Made by a program: the position numbers and the translations under genes | Shown here: positions 24,712 through 33,842 of the stretch, piece by piece | Layout: every line of letters starts with the position of its first letter | Position numbering within the stretch: position 1 is the first letter of the stretch | Notes under the pieces: model-generated | The model's input: only the letters and a program-made list of their open reading frames with translations | Told to the model about the DNA's origin: nothing | Database searches by the model: none | Origin: DATMRF01 sp035566435 | Lineage (GTDB): Bacteria; Verrucomicrobiota; Verrucomicrobiia; Limisphaerales; UBA8199 | Assembly: GCA_035566435.1 (NCBI GenBank) | Contig: DATMRF010000022.1 | Location: 67,563 to 131,562 of the forward strand | Length of the DNA: 64,000 nt | Direction: 5' to 3'

Positions 24712-26151
24712 TCACATAGTCTTGGAGGTTTCCTTGAGGATTTCCAGAGCGAGGTCAATGTGCTCTTGGTGCGTGGTCGCGCACAGGACCGCCAACCGAA
24801 TCCAGAAATGCCCGTTCAACCTGGTGGACGTGAGGAAGACGCGGCCGTCGCGCTGAACGGCATTTAATAGTCTCTGGTTATAGGCATCAGGGTCGCCGGT
24901 CCCGGGTAACCAGCGAAAGGTTACGACGGAAAGGTCGGGGGGCGGCCCGACCTCCACGTGGTCCAGCTCGCGGACCCGGTCAAAGAAATACCGCGCCAGC
25001 AGCAGCTTTTCTTCCAACGCGGCGCGAAAGGCCCGAACCCCAATCAGTTTGAGCGAAAGCCATAGTCGCAGCCCGCGGAACGGCCGGGTCAGCTCGGGTG
25101 ACAACTCCGAGGGCGAGATTTCGTCCAGGGACGCGAGCGAGGAGCGGTCCTGCAGGTAATGGGCGTCATAGTGATAGGCGCTGAGCAGGTCTTGACGGTT
25201 TCGCACCAGCACGGCGCCGCTCCCGCAGGGCATAAAAAGCCCCTTGGCCGGGTCCAACGTTAGGGAATCCGACCGCTCCATACCCGAGAGCGCCTCCCTG
25301 GCGGAAGCGCACAGAGCGAACATCGCGCCATAAGCGCCGTCCACGTGCAGCCACAGCCTGTGAGCCTGGGCGACGTCGGCGATCGCGTTGAGCGGATCGA
25401 TCGTCCCGGTGTCGGTTGAGCCCGCGGAAGCCACGACGAGCCAGGGCAGGAGCCCGGCCTGTTGGTCGGCGTGGGTCGCCTGCTCGAGCAGGTCCGGCCG
25501 CATGCGGTAAGCCGAATCCAGCGGAATTTCCCGCGTGACGCAACCGCTCATGCCGGCGATGCGCAGAGCCTTGGCGATGGAATGATGGGTTTGCGACGTG
25601 AGATAGACGACCGCTTTTTCGTATTCCCGCGCCTTGAGTTCCCGGTGCTCCCGAGCCGCCACGACGGCGCTGAGATTGGCCATGCTCCCGCCCGAGGTCA
25701 GGTCGCCGGCGCAGGTTTTGGGGTAGCCGACAAACTCAGCCATCCACCGGGTGAGCAGATTCTCGAGGCGCACGGCCCCCGGGGAGGCAAAGTAGTTTCC
25801 CGCATACGGATTGATGACGGCCGCCAGGTAGTCGCCCAACGCGGCAGCATACAGGCTGCTGATGGGAATGAAGGCCAGGAGTCCCGGGGCCCCCAGGTTT
25901 ACACCGGTGTGCTCGATGTTTTCGGCCAGCAACTTTAGCAGCAAATCCGGCTCCTCAGGCTCTTCTGAAAGCGGAGAGGCGAGGACTCCCTTTCCTTCAT
26001 GCTGAGAAGAACGGAAGGCTGGACCCGTTGCCAGTGCTTCGACGAACCCCTGCGCGTGCGCGTTGATTTCTTCCATCCAGCGTTGGCGCAGGCGAAGGTC
26101 GGGTTCGAGCGGCCGAGCCAGGGTCCGCAGCTGTGCGAGCCGGTCTTTCAT
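24712..26151 (-). CDS. Group II pyridoxal-5'-phosphate-dependent decarboxylase
   Basis: 479 residues, the normal length for aromatic-L-amino-acid/glutamate-type decarboxylases. Motifs: GLLAFIPISSLYAAALGDYL (substrate/helix region), DLTSGGSMANLSAVVAAREH (phosphate-binding), TSQTHHSIAKALRIAGM, HVDGAYGAMFALCASAR with the PLP-N1 Asp, and SLTLDPAKGLFMPCGSGAVL with the Schiff-base Lys. The family decarboxylates L-amino acids. No residue clearly tells Dopa/Trp from other substrates, so the product amine is open. It stands alone, convergent with the giant repeat protein, which ends 63 bp away. Confidence 0.9.
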   Translation of the reverse strand: MKDRLAQLRTLARPLEPDLRLRQRWMEEINAHAQGFVEALATGPAFRSSQHEGKGVLASPLSEEPEEPDLLLKLLAENIEHTGVNLGAPGLLAFIPISSLYAAALGDYLAAVINPYAGNYFASPGAVRLENLLTRWMAEFVGYPKTCAGDLTSGGSMANLSAVVAAREHRELKAREYEKAVVYLTSQTHHSIAKALRIAGMSGCVTREIPLDSAYRMRPDLLEQATHADQQAGLLPWLVVASAGSTDTGTIDPLNAIADVAQAHRLWLHVDGAYGAMFALCASAREALSGMERSDSLTLDPAKGLFMPCGSGAVLVRNRQDLLSAYHYDAHYLQDRSSLASLDEISPSELSPELTRPFRGLRLWLSLKLIGVRAFRAALEEKLLLARYFFDRVRELDHVEVGPPPDLSVVTFRWLPGTGDPDAYNQRLLNAVQRDGRVFLTSTRLNGHFWIRLAVLCATTHQEHIDLALEILKETSKTM

Positions 26152-26700
26152 GCGGCCCCAGTGTGCAACGGGAGGTCGTTCGTGGGAACCGGAAAGGAGT
26201 GGAATGCGGCTTCAGCCTGTCCTGGGACGGCTGGGACGGTCTGGGACGGCTGTGGGACGGCTGCAAGAGTGAGAATCGCCCGTGTTTACCGGCCTTGGGA
26301 CGGTGGGACGGCTGTACACCCCCAAACCACCCCCCTACCCCCCCTTCCTCCTCGTCATCGTCCTCCTTTCCGTCTTCCCCTCCTGCGACTAACCGTGACT
26401 AACCGCGACCAACTTCGACTATCTTCAACCAGCTTTCCGCATCCGTCCAAGTGGCGCGGCATGGTCCAGGCGTTTTTTCAATTCCCCCTCAGCAACCCAT
26501 CTGCACCTATGTGCACCCATGTTCTTCCGCGTCCGGTCGAGATTGCTCGCCCCCAACTCCCGATAGCTCCCGCCCCCAGCTCCCGCCAACTCCTGATAGC
26601 TCCCGATAGCTGCCGCCCGCCTGTGCTCGCAGCGGCACCTATCGGCACCTATCGGCAGCTATCGGCACCCTTCACGCCTCACGTTGCACGTTTCACGTTC
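26152..26700. repeat. Intergenic mosaic of several short tandem arrays
   Basis: In one ~550-bp gap I see, in order: imperfect GGGACGGCT units (26222-26316), C-runs with TCCTCGTCATCG-type repeats (26335-26385), CGACTAACCGTGACTAACC-type ~10-bp units (26386-26430), CTCCCGATAGCT units (26554-26612), three GGCACCTATC/GGCAGCTATC units (26633-26670), and CACGTT-type units (26673-26699). The TCCCGATAGCT and AGCTATCGGC units are partly each other's reverse complement. No gene is supported. The last array abuts the stop codon of the TauE/SafE gene. Confidence 0.75.
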
Positions 26701-27459
26701 CTACTTCGCGTAATTGTCGTAAATGAGCTTCGCTGTCAGCGCCACAACCATCGCGATAAAGATTGGCCGGATGAATTTCGTGCCGCGGGCGATGACCATG
26801 CGCGAGCCGAGCCTGGCTCCCAGCAGTTGGCCGATGCCCATCGTCAGCCCGGCGGCGAAAAGGACTTTCCCGCCGGCAAGGAACAGCGCCAGCGAACTCA
26901 GGTTGCTGGCGAAATTCATCACTTTCGTGTAGCCCGTCGCCCGGGTCATGTTGTACCCCAGCCCCAGCATGTAGGCCATGGTCCAGAACGTGCCGGTGCC
27001 CGGACCGAAAAACCCGTCGTAAAACCCGATGCTCAGCCCGAAGATCAGGTCAAACCAGCCGTGCGGCATCCGTGGATGCAAGTCCTTCTCGCCAAGCTGC
27101 GGCTTGAGCAGCGTGTAGGCTGCGACAGCGATCAGGAGCAGCGGAATCAGCCGCCGCAGAAAAGACGGGTCCATCTGCTGCACCGCCAGGGTTCCCATCG
27201 CCGCGCCGAAAAACGACAACGCGAACCCGCGCACGCAATCCCGCAGCGGAACGGTCTTTGCCTCGGCGTAATGCCAGGCCGCGCTACCGGAACCAAAGGT
27301 GGCCTGCAGCTTGTTGGTCCCCAGCGCCTCCTGTGGGTTGAGACCGAAATTGAGCAGCACCGGCACCGTTATCAGGCCGCCGCCGCCCGCGATGGAATCG
27401 ACAAACCCCGCCACCAACCCGGTGCCGAATAGCAGCGGAAGGTGCCAGGGTTGGATCAT
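26701..27459 (-). CDS. TauE/SafE family sulfite/sulfonate exporter-like permease
   Basis: 252 residues from the ATG at 27459. The N-terminal half begins LPLLFGTGLVAGFVDSIAGG, GGLITVPVLL and ALGTNKLQATFGSGSAAWHY, the family's first repeat. The second repeat contains FGLSIGFYDGFFGPGTGTFW and ATGYTKVMNFASNLSSLALF. About eight membrane helices are visible. The family is thought to export or import sulfur compounds or organic anions; the substrate is not readable here. The start overlaps the stop of the upstream YfhO-like gene by four bases (ATGA), so the pair is co-translated. Serine acetyltransferase lies across the divergent promoter, but a sulfur link is speculation. Confidence 0.9.
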   Translation of the reverse strand: MIQPWHLPLLFGTGLVAGFVDSIAGGGGLITVPVLLNFGLNPQEALGTNKLQATFGSGSAAWHYAEAKTVPLRDCVRGFALSFFGAAMGTLAVQQMDPSFLRRLIPLLLIAVAAYTLLKPQLGEKDLHPRMPHGWFDLIFGLSIGFYDGFFGPGTGTFWTMAYMLGLGYNMTRATGYTKVMNFASNLSSLALFLAGGKVLFAAGLTMGIGQLLGARLGSRMVIARGTKFIRPIFIAMVVALTAKLIYDNYAK

Positions 27460-29762
27460 GGCTTCGGGGAACGCACCCAGCCAACCAGGCAAACCAAAAG
27501 AGAGAGGCCTGAAATCAGCGCCCCGGCGTAGAAGGCGGAATCCACGTAATCCAGGCGCACGTGGTGTTTTCCTTGCGGGACTTCGACGGCTTGAAAAGCG
27601 TAGTTCGCCCGCAGCAGCCTGGCCGGCCGGTCGTCGATGCGCGCGCGCCATCGGTGATAATAGGTCTGCGCGACGACCACGAGCGAAGGTTCCGCGGCAT
27701 CGACGTCCAGTTCCACCCGCTGAGGCTCGAAGCGATTGAGCGTCACCTGGGCGCGCGTTTGGTTGGTCGCCGAGACGAGACCTTTCGTATCCAGCGGCAG
27801 CACCACAAATTGGCGCGGGTCGAATGCAGGATTCAGCAGGGCGTAGAGGGCGTTGGTATCGTCCAGGAGCACTGCGCGCTGCCCCGCGGTCGCGAGCGGC
27901 AGAAAAGAAGAACGCGGCTCCCATTTCACATAATCGCCCGGCGAGGTCATTTGGGATACGCCCAGGAAATCGGCGAGGTGGGGTGGGCAGGTATTGGTGT
28001 GGAGATAGAGCAGCGAATTGAGCTCGCCGCATTCGCGGGGGTAAATGGAGAAAAAGCCGTTCGCCTTGGGCACCCGGTCCAGGAGATTGCAATCGGCGAA
28101 ATAGCCAAGCCGCTTGGCGAGGTAGTTTTCCCTGGGGTCATTCAGCGCCAGTTGGGTGAACCTGACATCCGCTGCCGGCGCGACCATCGCGCGCGATTCG
28201 CCGAGCGCGGGCTGTGGCGTCATGGCCAGATATTTCCGGGCGAGATTCAGCTCGTAAACCGCGGGCGGGACGGTCGGGTTTTGAGTCGGCTCATGAGTCC
28301 AAACATCGAGCCAGAGGACGAGCAGCAAGCCGAAGGGCAGGAAGCGTTGGACCGCGGGCGCCGTCACCCGCCGAAACGCGAGCAACACGCTGGCCGCAAC
28401 CAGCACGAACACGGCGCGGCCAGCGCCGTTGCGCAAGGTGGCCTGCATGTCGTCCGTGGCGAACGGCCAGCGCCACGCCCACAACAGAATGCCGCCAATC
28501 AGGGCCACGAGCGCCGCGGCCAGGTACAGCAGCAACCTGTGGCTCGGCGGCCGTTCCGCAGCCGATGACTGCCGCAGCCGGGCGGCCCCAAACGCAGCCA
28601 GCAGCGGCACAGCGAAGACGGTGAGGCCAATATACTTGATGGGATAAGTGATCAGGCTGAGCTGCGGAATCAGGCGTCGAATCGCGCGGGACACCAGATT
28701 GTGATCCCCACTGGCCAGAAGGAACCCGATGACCGCAACCGCGCCCAAAAACCAGACGCGCCGGCCACGGGCTTTCCCCAGCGCGAACGCAGCGAGCAGC
28801 AGCGCGCCCACGCCCAGGTAATAGGAGGAGGTCCAGTACTGGCCGTATTGAAAGAAAAGGTTCTGTTTGAAAGCGCCGCCAAACACCATCGGAACCAGGA
28901 AATTTGCCCAGCCCCAGGCCGGCATCGACCAACGCGTGTCGGCAAAGCCGGCCTCGCGCTGTGAATGCGCTGCCAGGTCGAGGAAGGGGAGCAATTGTGC
29001 TGCGGCGAGGCCGGCGACGATCAGAATGATTAGCGGAAAGCGGAGGAGGATGCTTCCAAAAGACGAGGATGCAGGACTGAGCCTGGAAAATGAACGCCGG
29101 GCATCCACAAGCTGGAAGGCCCACAGCGCGGATAGAATGAACCAGGTGAACAGAACGGTTTCCGGCCCGCCGGCGAGCATTTGCAGCGCACCCACTACCG
29201 CAGCCACGACCAGCTTACGCCCGCCCTCGAGCCAGCCTCGCTCGACGCTCAGGATGACCCAGGGCATCCAACTCCAGGTTGCGATGTGACTGGGCCACAT
29301 CAGCAGGTTCAGAGAGAAACCGTTAAAGGCGAAGATCAGGCCGGCGACCGCTGCGGCCAGGCGGTTGCCGGTCCAGCGATGCGCGAGCTGATACATTCCC
29401 AAGCCTGTCCAGAACAGGTGCAGCAGGCAGAAGAAGCTCAGCGACCACGTTAGCGGCAGCAGCAGATAAACGACAGCCGGCGGGTAGAGCGGCATGGTGT
29501 TCCACTGCGCCAGGAACGGCACGCCGCAGTTATTGTACGGATTCCAGAGCGGCAGCTCACCGCGCCAAAAGCATTCGCGCTGGTACTGCGCCAGCGGATA
29601 CGCGAAGAAGCCGAAATCGCGAACGACGAACGTTTCCAGGCCGAGCACCACTTGGGGAAAAGCGGCGAAAATGAGCGCTCCGAGCACGAGGGCAAATCGT
29701 CCGGGCGTGAGCCAGGCGTCGATCACGACCAGGGGTACGCTTTCTGGCCGGGCCCCGGTCAT
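27456..29762 (-). CDS. YfhO-like multi-spanning membrane protein
   Basis: About 768 residues from the ATG at 29762 (GTG 29789 possible). The first periplasmic loop has FAYPLAQYQRECFWRGELPL and WNPYNNCGVPFLAQWNTMPL YPP, the 'r.g.lPlWnp....G.P...' signature of the YfhO/GT-C-like group. Ten or more hydrophobic helices follow (e.g. LAAAVAGLIFAFNGFSLNLL). The C-terminal soluble domain contains LVVVAQTYYHRWRARIDDRP and VEVPQGKHHVRLDYVDSAFY, then a last helix. Relatives are involved in cell-envelope glycosylation, but the donor and target are unknown. Coupled by an ATGA overlap to the TauE/SafE gene. It is divergent from the serine acetyltransferase gene. Confidence 0.85.
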   Translation of the reverse strand: MTGARPESVPLVVIDAWLTPGRFALVLGALIFAAFPQVVLGLETFVVRDFGFFAYPLAQYQRECFWRGELPLWNPYNNCGVPFLAQWNTMPLYPPAVVYLLLPLTWSLSFFCLLHLFWTGLGMYQLAHRWTGNRLAAAVAGLIFAFNGFSLNLLMWPSHIATWSWMPWVILSVERGWLEGGRKLVVAAVVGALQMLAGGPETVLFTWFILSALWAFQLVDARRSFSRLSPASSSFGSILLRFPLIILIVAGLAAAQLLPFLDLAAHSQREAGFADTRWSMPAWGWANFLVPMVFGGAFKQNLFFQYGQYWTSSYYLGVGALLLAAFALGKARGRRVWFLGAVAVIGFLLASGDHNLVSRAIRRLIPQLSLITYPIKYIGLTVFAVPLLAAFGAARLRQSSAAERPPSHRLLLYLAAALVALIGGILLWAWRWPFATDDMQATLRNGAGRAVFVLVAASVLLAFRRVTAPAVQRFLPFGLLLVLWLDVWTHEPTQNPTVPPAVYELNLARKYLAMTPQPALGESRAMVAPAADVRFTQLALNDPRENYLAKRLGYFADCNLLDRVPKANGFFSIYPRECGELNSLLYLHTNTCPPHLADFLGVSQMTSPGDYVKWEPRSSFLPLATAGQRAVLLDDTNALYALLNPAFDPRQFVVLPLDTKGLVSATNQTRAQVTLNRFEPQRVELDVDAAEPSLVVVAQTYYHRWRARIDDRPARLLRANYAFQAVEVPQGKHHVRLDYVDSAFYAGALISGLSLLVCLVGWVRSPKP

Positions 29763-29882
29763 CGCAGCTGGCTGTCGCACAGCGCCCACAGTAAGACAGC
29801 CGAGGCGGTGCCGTCCATAGTGGGTTCACTGGCTGGCCCACCGCCTCCTTGCTTTCCCCCTGTTTTCGGGGATACTCCTTTC

Positions 29883-30809
29883 GTGCAGGCAACCGTGACT
29901 CAATTGACCGACCGGCTGGTCGCTTCCTACACCCAGGCGGGCGGCATCAACCATCTGGATGGAAAGAACCTTCCCTCGAAGCGCGCGATTGGGGTGATCA
30001 CGATGGGTTTACTCCGGTTGCTGTTCCCGGGCTTCTTCGATGAGAAGCTCGTTCACTCTTCGGAAATCAAGAAAGAGACCGCCTCGCTAATCACGGAAGT
30101 ACTGAGCAATCTCGAGGCGGAGGTTGCGAAGAGCCTCGAGTATAACCCGCCGCCGGAACTACAAATCCCGAAAAAAGATCTCCGGCCTGTGGCGCACACC
30201 TACGCGGTCGAGTTTTTGACGAGCCTGCCGGACATCCGCGACCTCTTGCAGACTGACACCGAGGCGGCCTACAACGGTGACCCGGCCGCGTTGAGCAGGG
30301 AGGAAATCATCGTCGCCTATCCCTTCATCGAGGCCATCGCTGTGCAACGGCTCGCTCACAATCTGTATCTGAAGAAGATCCCGCTGATTCCTCGCATCAT
30401 GACCGAATGGGCCCATGCGCGGACAGGCATGGATTTGCACCCGGGCGCGGAGATCGGCACACATTTCTTTGTCGATCACTGCACCGGCACGGTGGTGGGC
30501 GAGACGACGCAGATTGGCGACCACGTCAAAATGTACCAGGGAGTGGGCTTGGTGGCCGAGTCGCTCTCGAAAGGCCGGAGATTGTGCGGCCTTAAACGCC
30601 ATCCCACCATCGAAGACCACGTGACGATCTACGCGGGAGCGACCATCATGGGCGGGGATACGGTCGTCGGCGAAGGCAGCACCATTGGCGCCAACGTGTT
30701 CCTGACTTCGAGCGTGCCTCCCCATTCCCTGGTGATCCAGGAGCAGGCAAACGTAAAGGTGATGAGCAAGAAGGACCGGCAGCCAAAGCCGGTGGATTTT
30801 GTAGTTTAA
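29883..30809 (+). CDS. Serine O-acetyltransferase (EpsC/CysE-type)
   Basis: 308 residues from a GTG at 29883. The N-terminal helical domain (GGINHLDGKNLPSKRAIGVI, KETASLITEVLSNLEAEV) is that of the long SAT branch. RLAHNLYLKKIPLIPRIMTE precedes the left-handed beta-helix, whose hexapeptide coils include DLHPGAEIGTHFFVDHCTGT and VVGETTQIGDHVKMYQGVGL, with the catalytic DH pair. HPTIEDHVTIYAGATIMGGD closes the coil. The reaction is acetyl-CoA + serine to O-acetylserine for cysteine synthesis. No ATG fits; longer in-frame starts would run antisense into the YfhO-like gene. Its stop overlaps the convergent PfkB gene's stop by two bases. Confidence 0.88.
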   Translation: MQATVTQLTDRLVASYTQAGGINHLDGKNLPSKRAIGVITMGLLRLLFPGFFDEKLVHSSEIKKETASLITEVLSNLEAEVAKSLEYNPPPELQIPKKDLRPVAHTYAVEFLTSLPDIRDLLQTDTEAAYNGDPAALSREEIIVAYPFIEAIAVQRLAHNLYLKKIPLIPRIMTEWAHARTGMDLHPGAEIGTHFFVDHCTGTVVGETTQIGDHVKMYQGVGLVAESLSKGRRLCGLKRHPTIEDHVTIYAGATIMGGDTVVGEGSTIGANVFLTSSVPPHSLVIQEQANVKVMSKKDRQPKPVDFVV

Positions 30810-31705
30810 AACCTCGTCAGCCCCTCGAGATCCCTCACCCGCTGGTCGATTTGTTGGCGCGTGATCCGGGTCGTGCGCAGCAAACCAAAACCCTCGCAGC
30901 AGAACGACGCCACCACGCTGCCGTAAACCATCGCGCGGCGGATGTGCTGGTCAATTGGACCCTTGGCGGCTGCCAGGAAACCCATCATGCCGCCGACGAA
31001 TGAGTCCCCGGCACCGGTCGGGTCCACCACCTTGTGCACGGGATACGCCGGGCAAAGAAAGAATCCTTGCGGCCCCGAGAGAATCGAACCGTGCGAGCCT
31101 TTTTTGATGATGACGTATTTGGGGCCGAGTTTGTGGATTTTTTTCAGCGCGCTAAAGAGGTTGTCTTCTTTGGTCAACTGGTGAGCCTCGCTGTCGTTGA
31201 GCACAAACGCGTCGAGGCGTTTCAGCAGCCGCAACAAGTCCGCCATGGCGATATTCAGCCACAAATCCATCGTATCGGCGGTAACGAATTTTGGCCGCTG
31301 CATCTGGTCGAGCACATGCGCCTGGAGCGAGGGCGCGATGTTGGCCAGCAGGACATAGGGCGTCTTCTGATGCGCGCTGGGCAGGGTGGGCGTGAAGGTT
31401 TCGAACACGCCCAACTCCGTGAGCAGTGTTCGCCGATTGTTCATGTTGGCCTCGTATTCCCCCGACCAATGGAACGTCTTGCCCGGTCGAATCTGCAAAC
31501 CGTCGAGGTTGATGCGATGGGTCTTGTAAAGCCGCAGATACCGCTCGGGAAAATCCTCGCCAACCACGCCGACCAGATTGACGGCACTAAAAAAGCTGGC
31601 GGATACGGCCGCGTGACTGGCTGAGCCGCCGAGAAGGCGAGGGCTCTCCGCCTGCGGAGTTTTGACCGAATCCAGCGCTGTCGAGCCGACGATTAAGACA
31701 CTCAT
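30806..31705 (-). CDS. PfkB-family carbohydrate/nucleoside kinase
   Basis: 299 residues. N-terminal MSVLIVGSTALDSVKTPQAE and RLLGGSASHAAVSASFFSAV (the GG substrate-binding turn) are followed by VGVVGEDFPERYLRLYKTHR. The ATP/anion-hole signature VVDPTGAGDSFVGGMMGFLA with the catalytic Asp is intact, as is NDSEAHQLTKEDN. The family phosphorylates sugars, nucleosides or similar alcohols. The particular acceptor is unresolved. It lies 66 bp downstream of thiE on the same strand; a thiamine-related substrate is possible but not shown. Confidence 0.9.
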   Translation of the reverse strand: MSVLIVGSTALDSVKTPQAESPRLLGGSASHAAVSASFFSAVNLVGVVGEDFPERYLRLYKTHRINLDGLQIRPGKTFHWSGEYEANMNNRRTLLTELGVFETFTPTLPSAHQKTPYVLLANIAPSLQAHVLDQMQRPKFVTADTMDLWLNIAMADLLRLLKRLDAFVLNDSEAHQLTKEDNLFSALKKIHKLGPKYVIIKKGSHGSILSGPQGFFLCPAYPVHKVVDPTGAGDSFVGGMMGFLAAAKGPIDQHIRRAMVYGSVVASFCCEGFGLLRTTRITRQQIDQRVRDLEGLTRF

Positions 31706-31726
31706 GGCGGGGAAAATTAGTGAAAG

Positions 31727-31760
31727 CGTTAAAACGTTAAAAGGTTAAAACGTTGAAACG
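31727..31760 (+). repeat. CGTTAAAA-type tandem array
   Basis: About four imperfect 8-10 bp units (GCGTTAAAACGTTAAAAGG, TTAAAACGTTGAAACG), filling most of the gap between thiE and the PfkB kinase gene. Confidence 0.65.
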
Positions 31761-31771
31761 ATCCCCAACCC

Positions 31772-32410
31772 TCACACCATTCTCTTCTTGAACCGGCGGC
31801 AAGCGTCCGCCACGTCGTCCGCATTAAGGATGGCGGAGACAACGCAGATGCGCCGCGCGCCGGCCGCCATTACCTCGTCGAGGTTTTGGAGATTGATTCC
31901 CCCGATTACAAACCAGGGGATGTGCACATTCGCCGCCGCCCAGCGGACGTATTCGAGTGTAACGGGGTTGGCTTCGGGCTTGGTGCCGGTGGCGTACACC
32001 GGTCCGATGGCGACGTAGGCTGGGCCGGCGGCCAACGCGCGCCTCGCTTCGGTTGGAGCGTGGGTGCTCAAGCCGATCCGGAGCGGGGATGGTGGAGGGC
32101 GGAGCTCAGACACGTGGCTATGGCCGCGCTGGAAGAAATCCTCTTGTCCCAGGTGGCAGAACTCCGCGCCCACCTCCAGGGCGATGTTGGGATGGTCATT
32201 GATCACCAGGCCCACGCCCGCCTTGCGAGTGACCGGCACCATTGCCTCGGCCATGCGGCGGATATCTTCGAGCGAGGATTGCTTGGCCCGGAGTTGGATT
32301 AGGTCGGCGCCGCCATCGCAAAGTTGTTGCGCCACGACGTCCGGGGCCCGCCCGCGCAGATAGCTCGTATCGACAAACGCATATAACCGGCATTCGGGAA
32401 GCGGTTTCAT
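31772..32410 (-). CDS. thiE: Thiamine-phosphate synthase family protein
   Basis: 212 residues from the ATG at 32410. A TIM-barrel with ADLIQLRAKQSSLEDIRRMA (pyrophosphate/Lys motif), VGLVINDHPNIALEVGAEFC and HLGQEDFF, AYVAIGPVYATGTKPEANPV and WFVIGGINLQNLDEVMAAGA matches ThiE point for point. It joins HMP-PP and thiazole phosphate to make thiamine monophosphate. ThiE enzymes and TenI homologues share this fold; the QLR.K, D(H/D) and T-x-T-K-type (ATGTKPE) residues favour ThiE. I looked for a TPP riboswitch in the 255-bp upstream gap and found none. The PfkB gene follows. Confidence 0.87.
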   Translation of the reverse strand: MKPLPECRLYAFVDTSYLRGRAPDVVAQQLCDGGADLIQLRAKQSSLEDIRRMAEAMVPVTRKAGVGLVINDHPNIALEVGAEFCHLGQEDFFQRGHSHVSELRPPPSPLRIGLSTHAPTEARRALAAGPAYVAIGPVYATGTKPEANPVTLEYVRWAAANVHIPWFVIGGINLQNLDEVMAAGARRICVVSAILNADDVADACRRFKKRMV

Positions 32411-32665
32411 CGTAACACTCGTACCGTTGTAACGGCAAATGGATGGGGGCGCAACTTCGGGAAGCCCAGGGGCGACCGGAAAAAGGAAGCTGTACGTTTC
32501 TATGGCCGTGTCCTCGGCTTTTGGATTCCGGACGACGCTAAGACCTGACCCGGAGTGCTTTGCAGAAGCGTTCTTTGTAAGCGGGGTTTTACCCTGATTG
32601 GCAGTAAACCTGCTTGGAATCGGCTCGGACCACATGGAATTGCCCGACGGTCCTCCTTAAATAAA

Positions 32666-33535
32666 ATGAAGCAAGTCATCTATCGGATCGTGCCGCAGAC
32701 GTTGCCGGCGGCTTTCATTCGGACGCTGAGTGCCGCCGCGTTTTGTATTTGCGCGGCTCCCTACAGCGGGTGTTCACAAACCCGAGCCATAGATTATGCC
32801 GAGCCCAAGATTTTGGTCGGCAACATCTTCGCTTTGGGCTCCGACCCGAAGGAATGTCTCTTCAAATCGGAACGGCGGGGTAATCGGACCGGCACGGCCG
32901 TCCAGGTAACCTGCGACTATACGTACCCCAATGGCTCGTTTGCGGCTCGAGACCGGATTGTGTATGAAGCCGGGCAATTGACCTCCTTTGAGGAGGAAGA
33001 GCTGCAGACCGGGGAGAAAGGCAGCGCGATGATTCGGCGGGACCCGAACCACGCCGGGCAGCGGAGGATTTATTTCGAGTACACCGTGGGCTTAGGTGGT
33101 AAGTCAAGGAAGAGCAGCGACAGCGAGGTCCTGGAGAACGATACCTTGATCGATGACATGATTCCGGCTTTCATTGTCTCGCACTGGGAGACGCTCGACA
33201 AGGGTTCTCCAGCCAAATTTCGTTACATCGTCCTCTCGCGCAAAGAAACCGTCGGGTTCAAATTGACGAAAGAAGCGGAAACCACCTGGCAAGGCCAACC
33301 AGTGGTCCGGATCAAAATGGAGCCGACGAGCTTCATTATCGCGAGGTTGGTCGATCCGCTTTTCTTCGTGGTCGAAGCAAATGGGAAGCATCGAATCCTC
33401 CAATACATCGGGCGCACCACGCCGCTGATAAAAAATGGCGACAAGTGGAAGGAACTCGATGCAGTCAGTGTTTTCGATTGGAAGCAGGAAATGGCCGAAA
33501 CCGGCGCGCGCGCTGTTTCGCCGGCGCCACGCTAG
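32666..33535 (+). CDS. Putative lipoprotein of unknown function
   Basis: 289 residues from the ATG at 32666, preceded by TCCTCCTTAAATAAA. The leader MKQVIYRIVPQTLPAAFIRT, LSAAAFCICAAPYSGCSQ contains a weak lipobox (YSGC), so outer- or inner-membrane anchoring is possible. The mature part is beta-rich: VQVTCDYTYPNGSFAARDRI, YEAGQLTSFEEEELQTGEKG and a C-terminal FIIARLVDPLFFVVEANGKH. It looks like a lipid-binding-type beta barrel/half-barrel, but I do not recognise a named family. Divergent from thiE; about 300 bp before the hydrolase gene. Confidence 0.7.
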   Translation: MKQVIYRIVPQTLPAAFIRTLSAAAFCICAAPYSGCSQTRAIDYAEPKILVGNIFALGSDPKECLFKSERRGNRTGTAVQVTCDYTYPNGSFAARDRIVYEAGQLTSFEEEELQTGEKGSAMIRRDPNHAGQRRIYFEYTVGLGGKSRKSSDSEVLENDTLIDDMIPAFIVSHWETLDKGSPAKFRYIVLSRKETVGFKLTKEAETTWQGQPVVRIKMEPTSFIIARLVDPLFFVVEANGKHRILQYIGRTTPLIKNGDKWKELDAVSVFDWKQEMAETGARAVSPAPR

Positions 33536-33842
33536 ACATGCGCAAGTTTCGTCAACGGGAGCACCAGGCCGCACGAGCTGAACCATACGCTCAGGTGCCG
33601 GCGCCGAGATGCAGCCGCCATGCGAGAAAAAACTTGCGCCCGTGCCTGAGTCACGCAAATTACCATACGGATAGGTCCTTGGCCCGGTTGGCGGTGCTCG
33701 CGCGACCTGCCCCGGCAGCGGACGGGATGTATCGATTCTGGACAGCCCGGAGGGGAGGCCGCACGCTTTTTCACAGAGGTACAGAATTGCAGCGGATGAC
33801 GGTTCAGCCTGGCACTCCGGAAGCTTCTCTTTCGACCAATCG
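33536..33842. other. Non-coding gap
   Basis: 307 bp without a supported gene, promoter or repeat that I can defend. The immediately following hydrolase has no clear Shine-Dalgarno. Confidence 0.5.

Noticed and set aside
26701..28092. 463-codon version of the TauE/SafE gene
   Set aside because: The N-terminal 211 codons are a shadow of the YfhO-like gene. The permease starts at 27459 with an ATGA overlap.
32411..32665. TPP riboswitch upstream of thiE
   Set aside because: I looked for the conserved CTGAGA and ACC-CTTTGAACCTGATC-type segments on the minus strand and found none.
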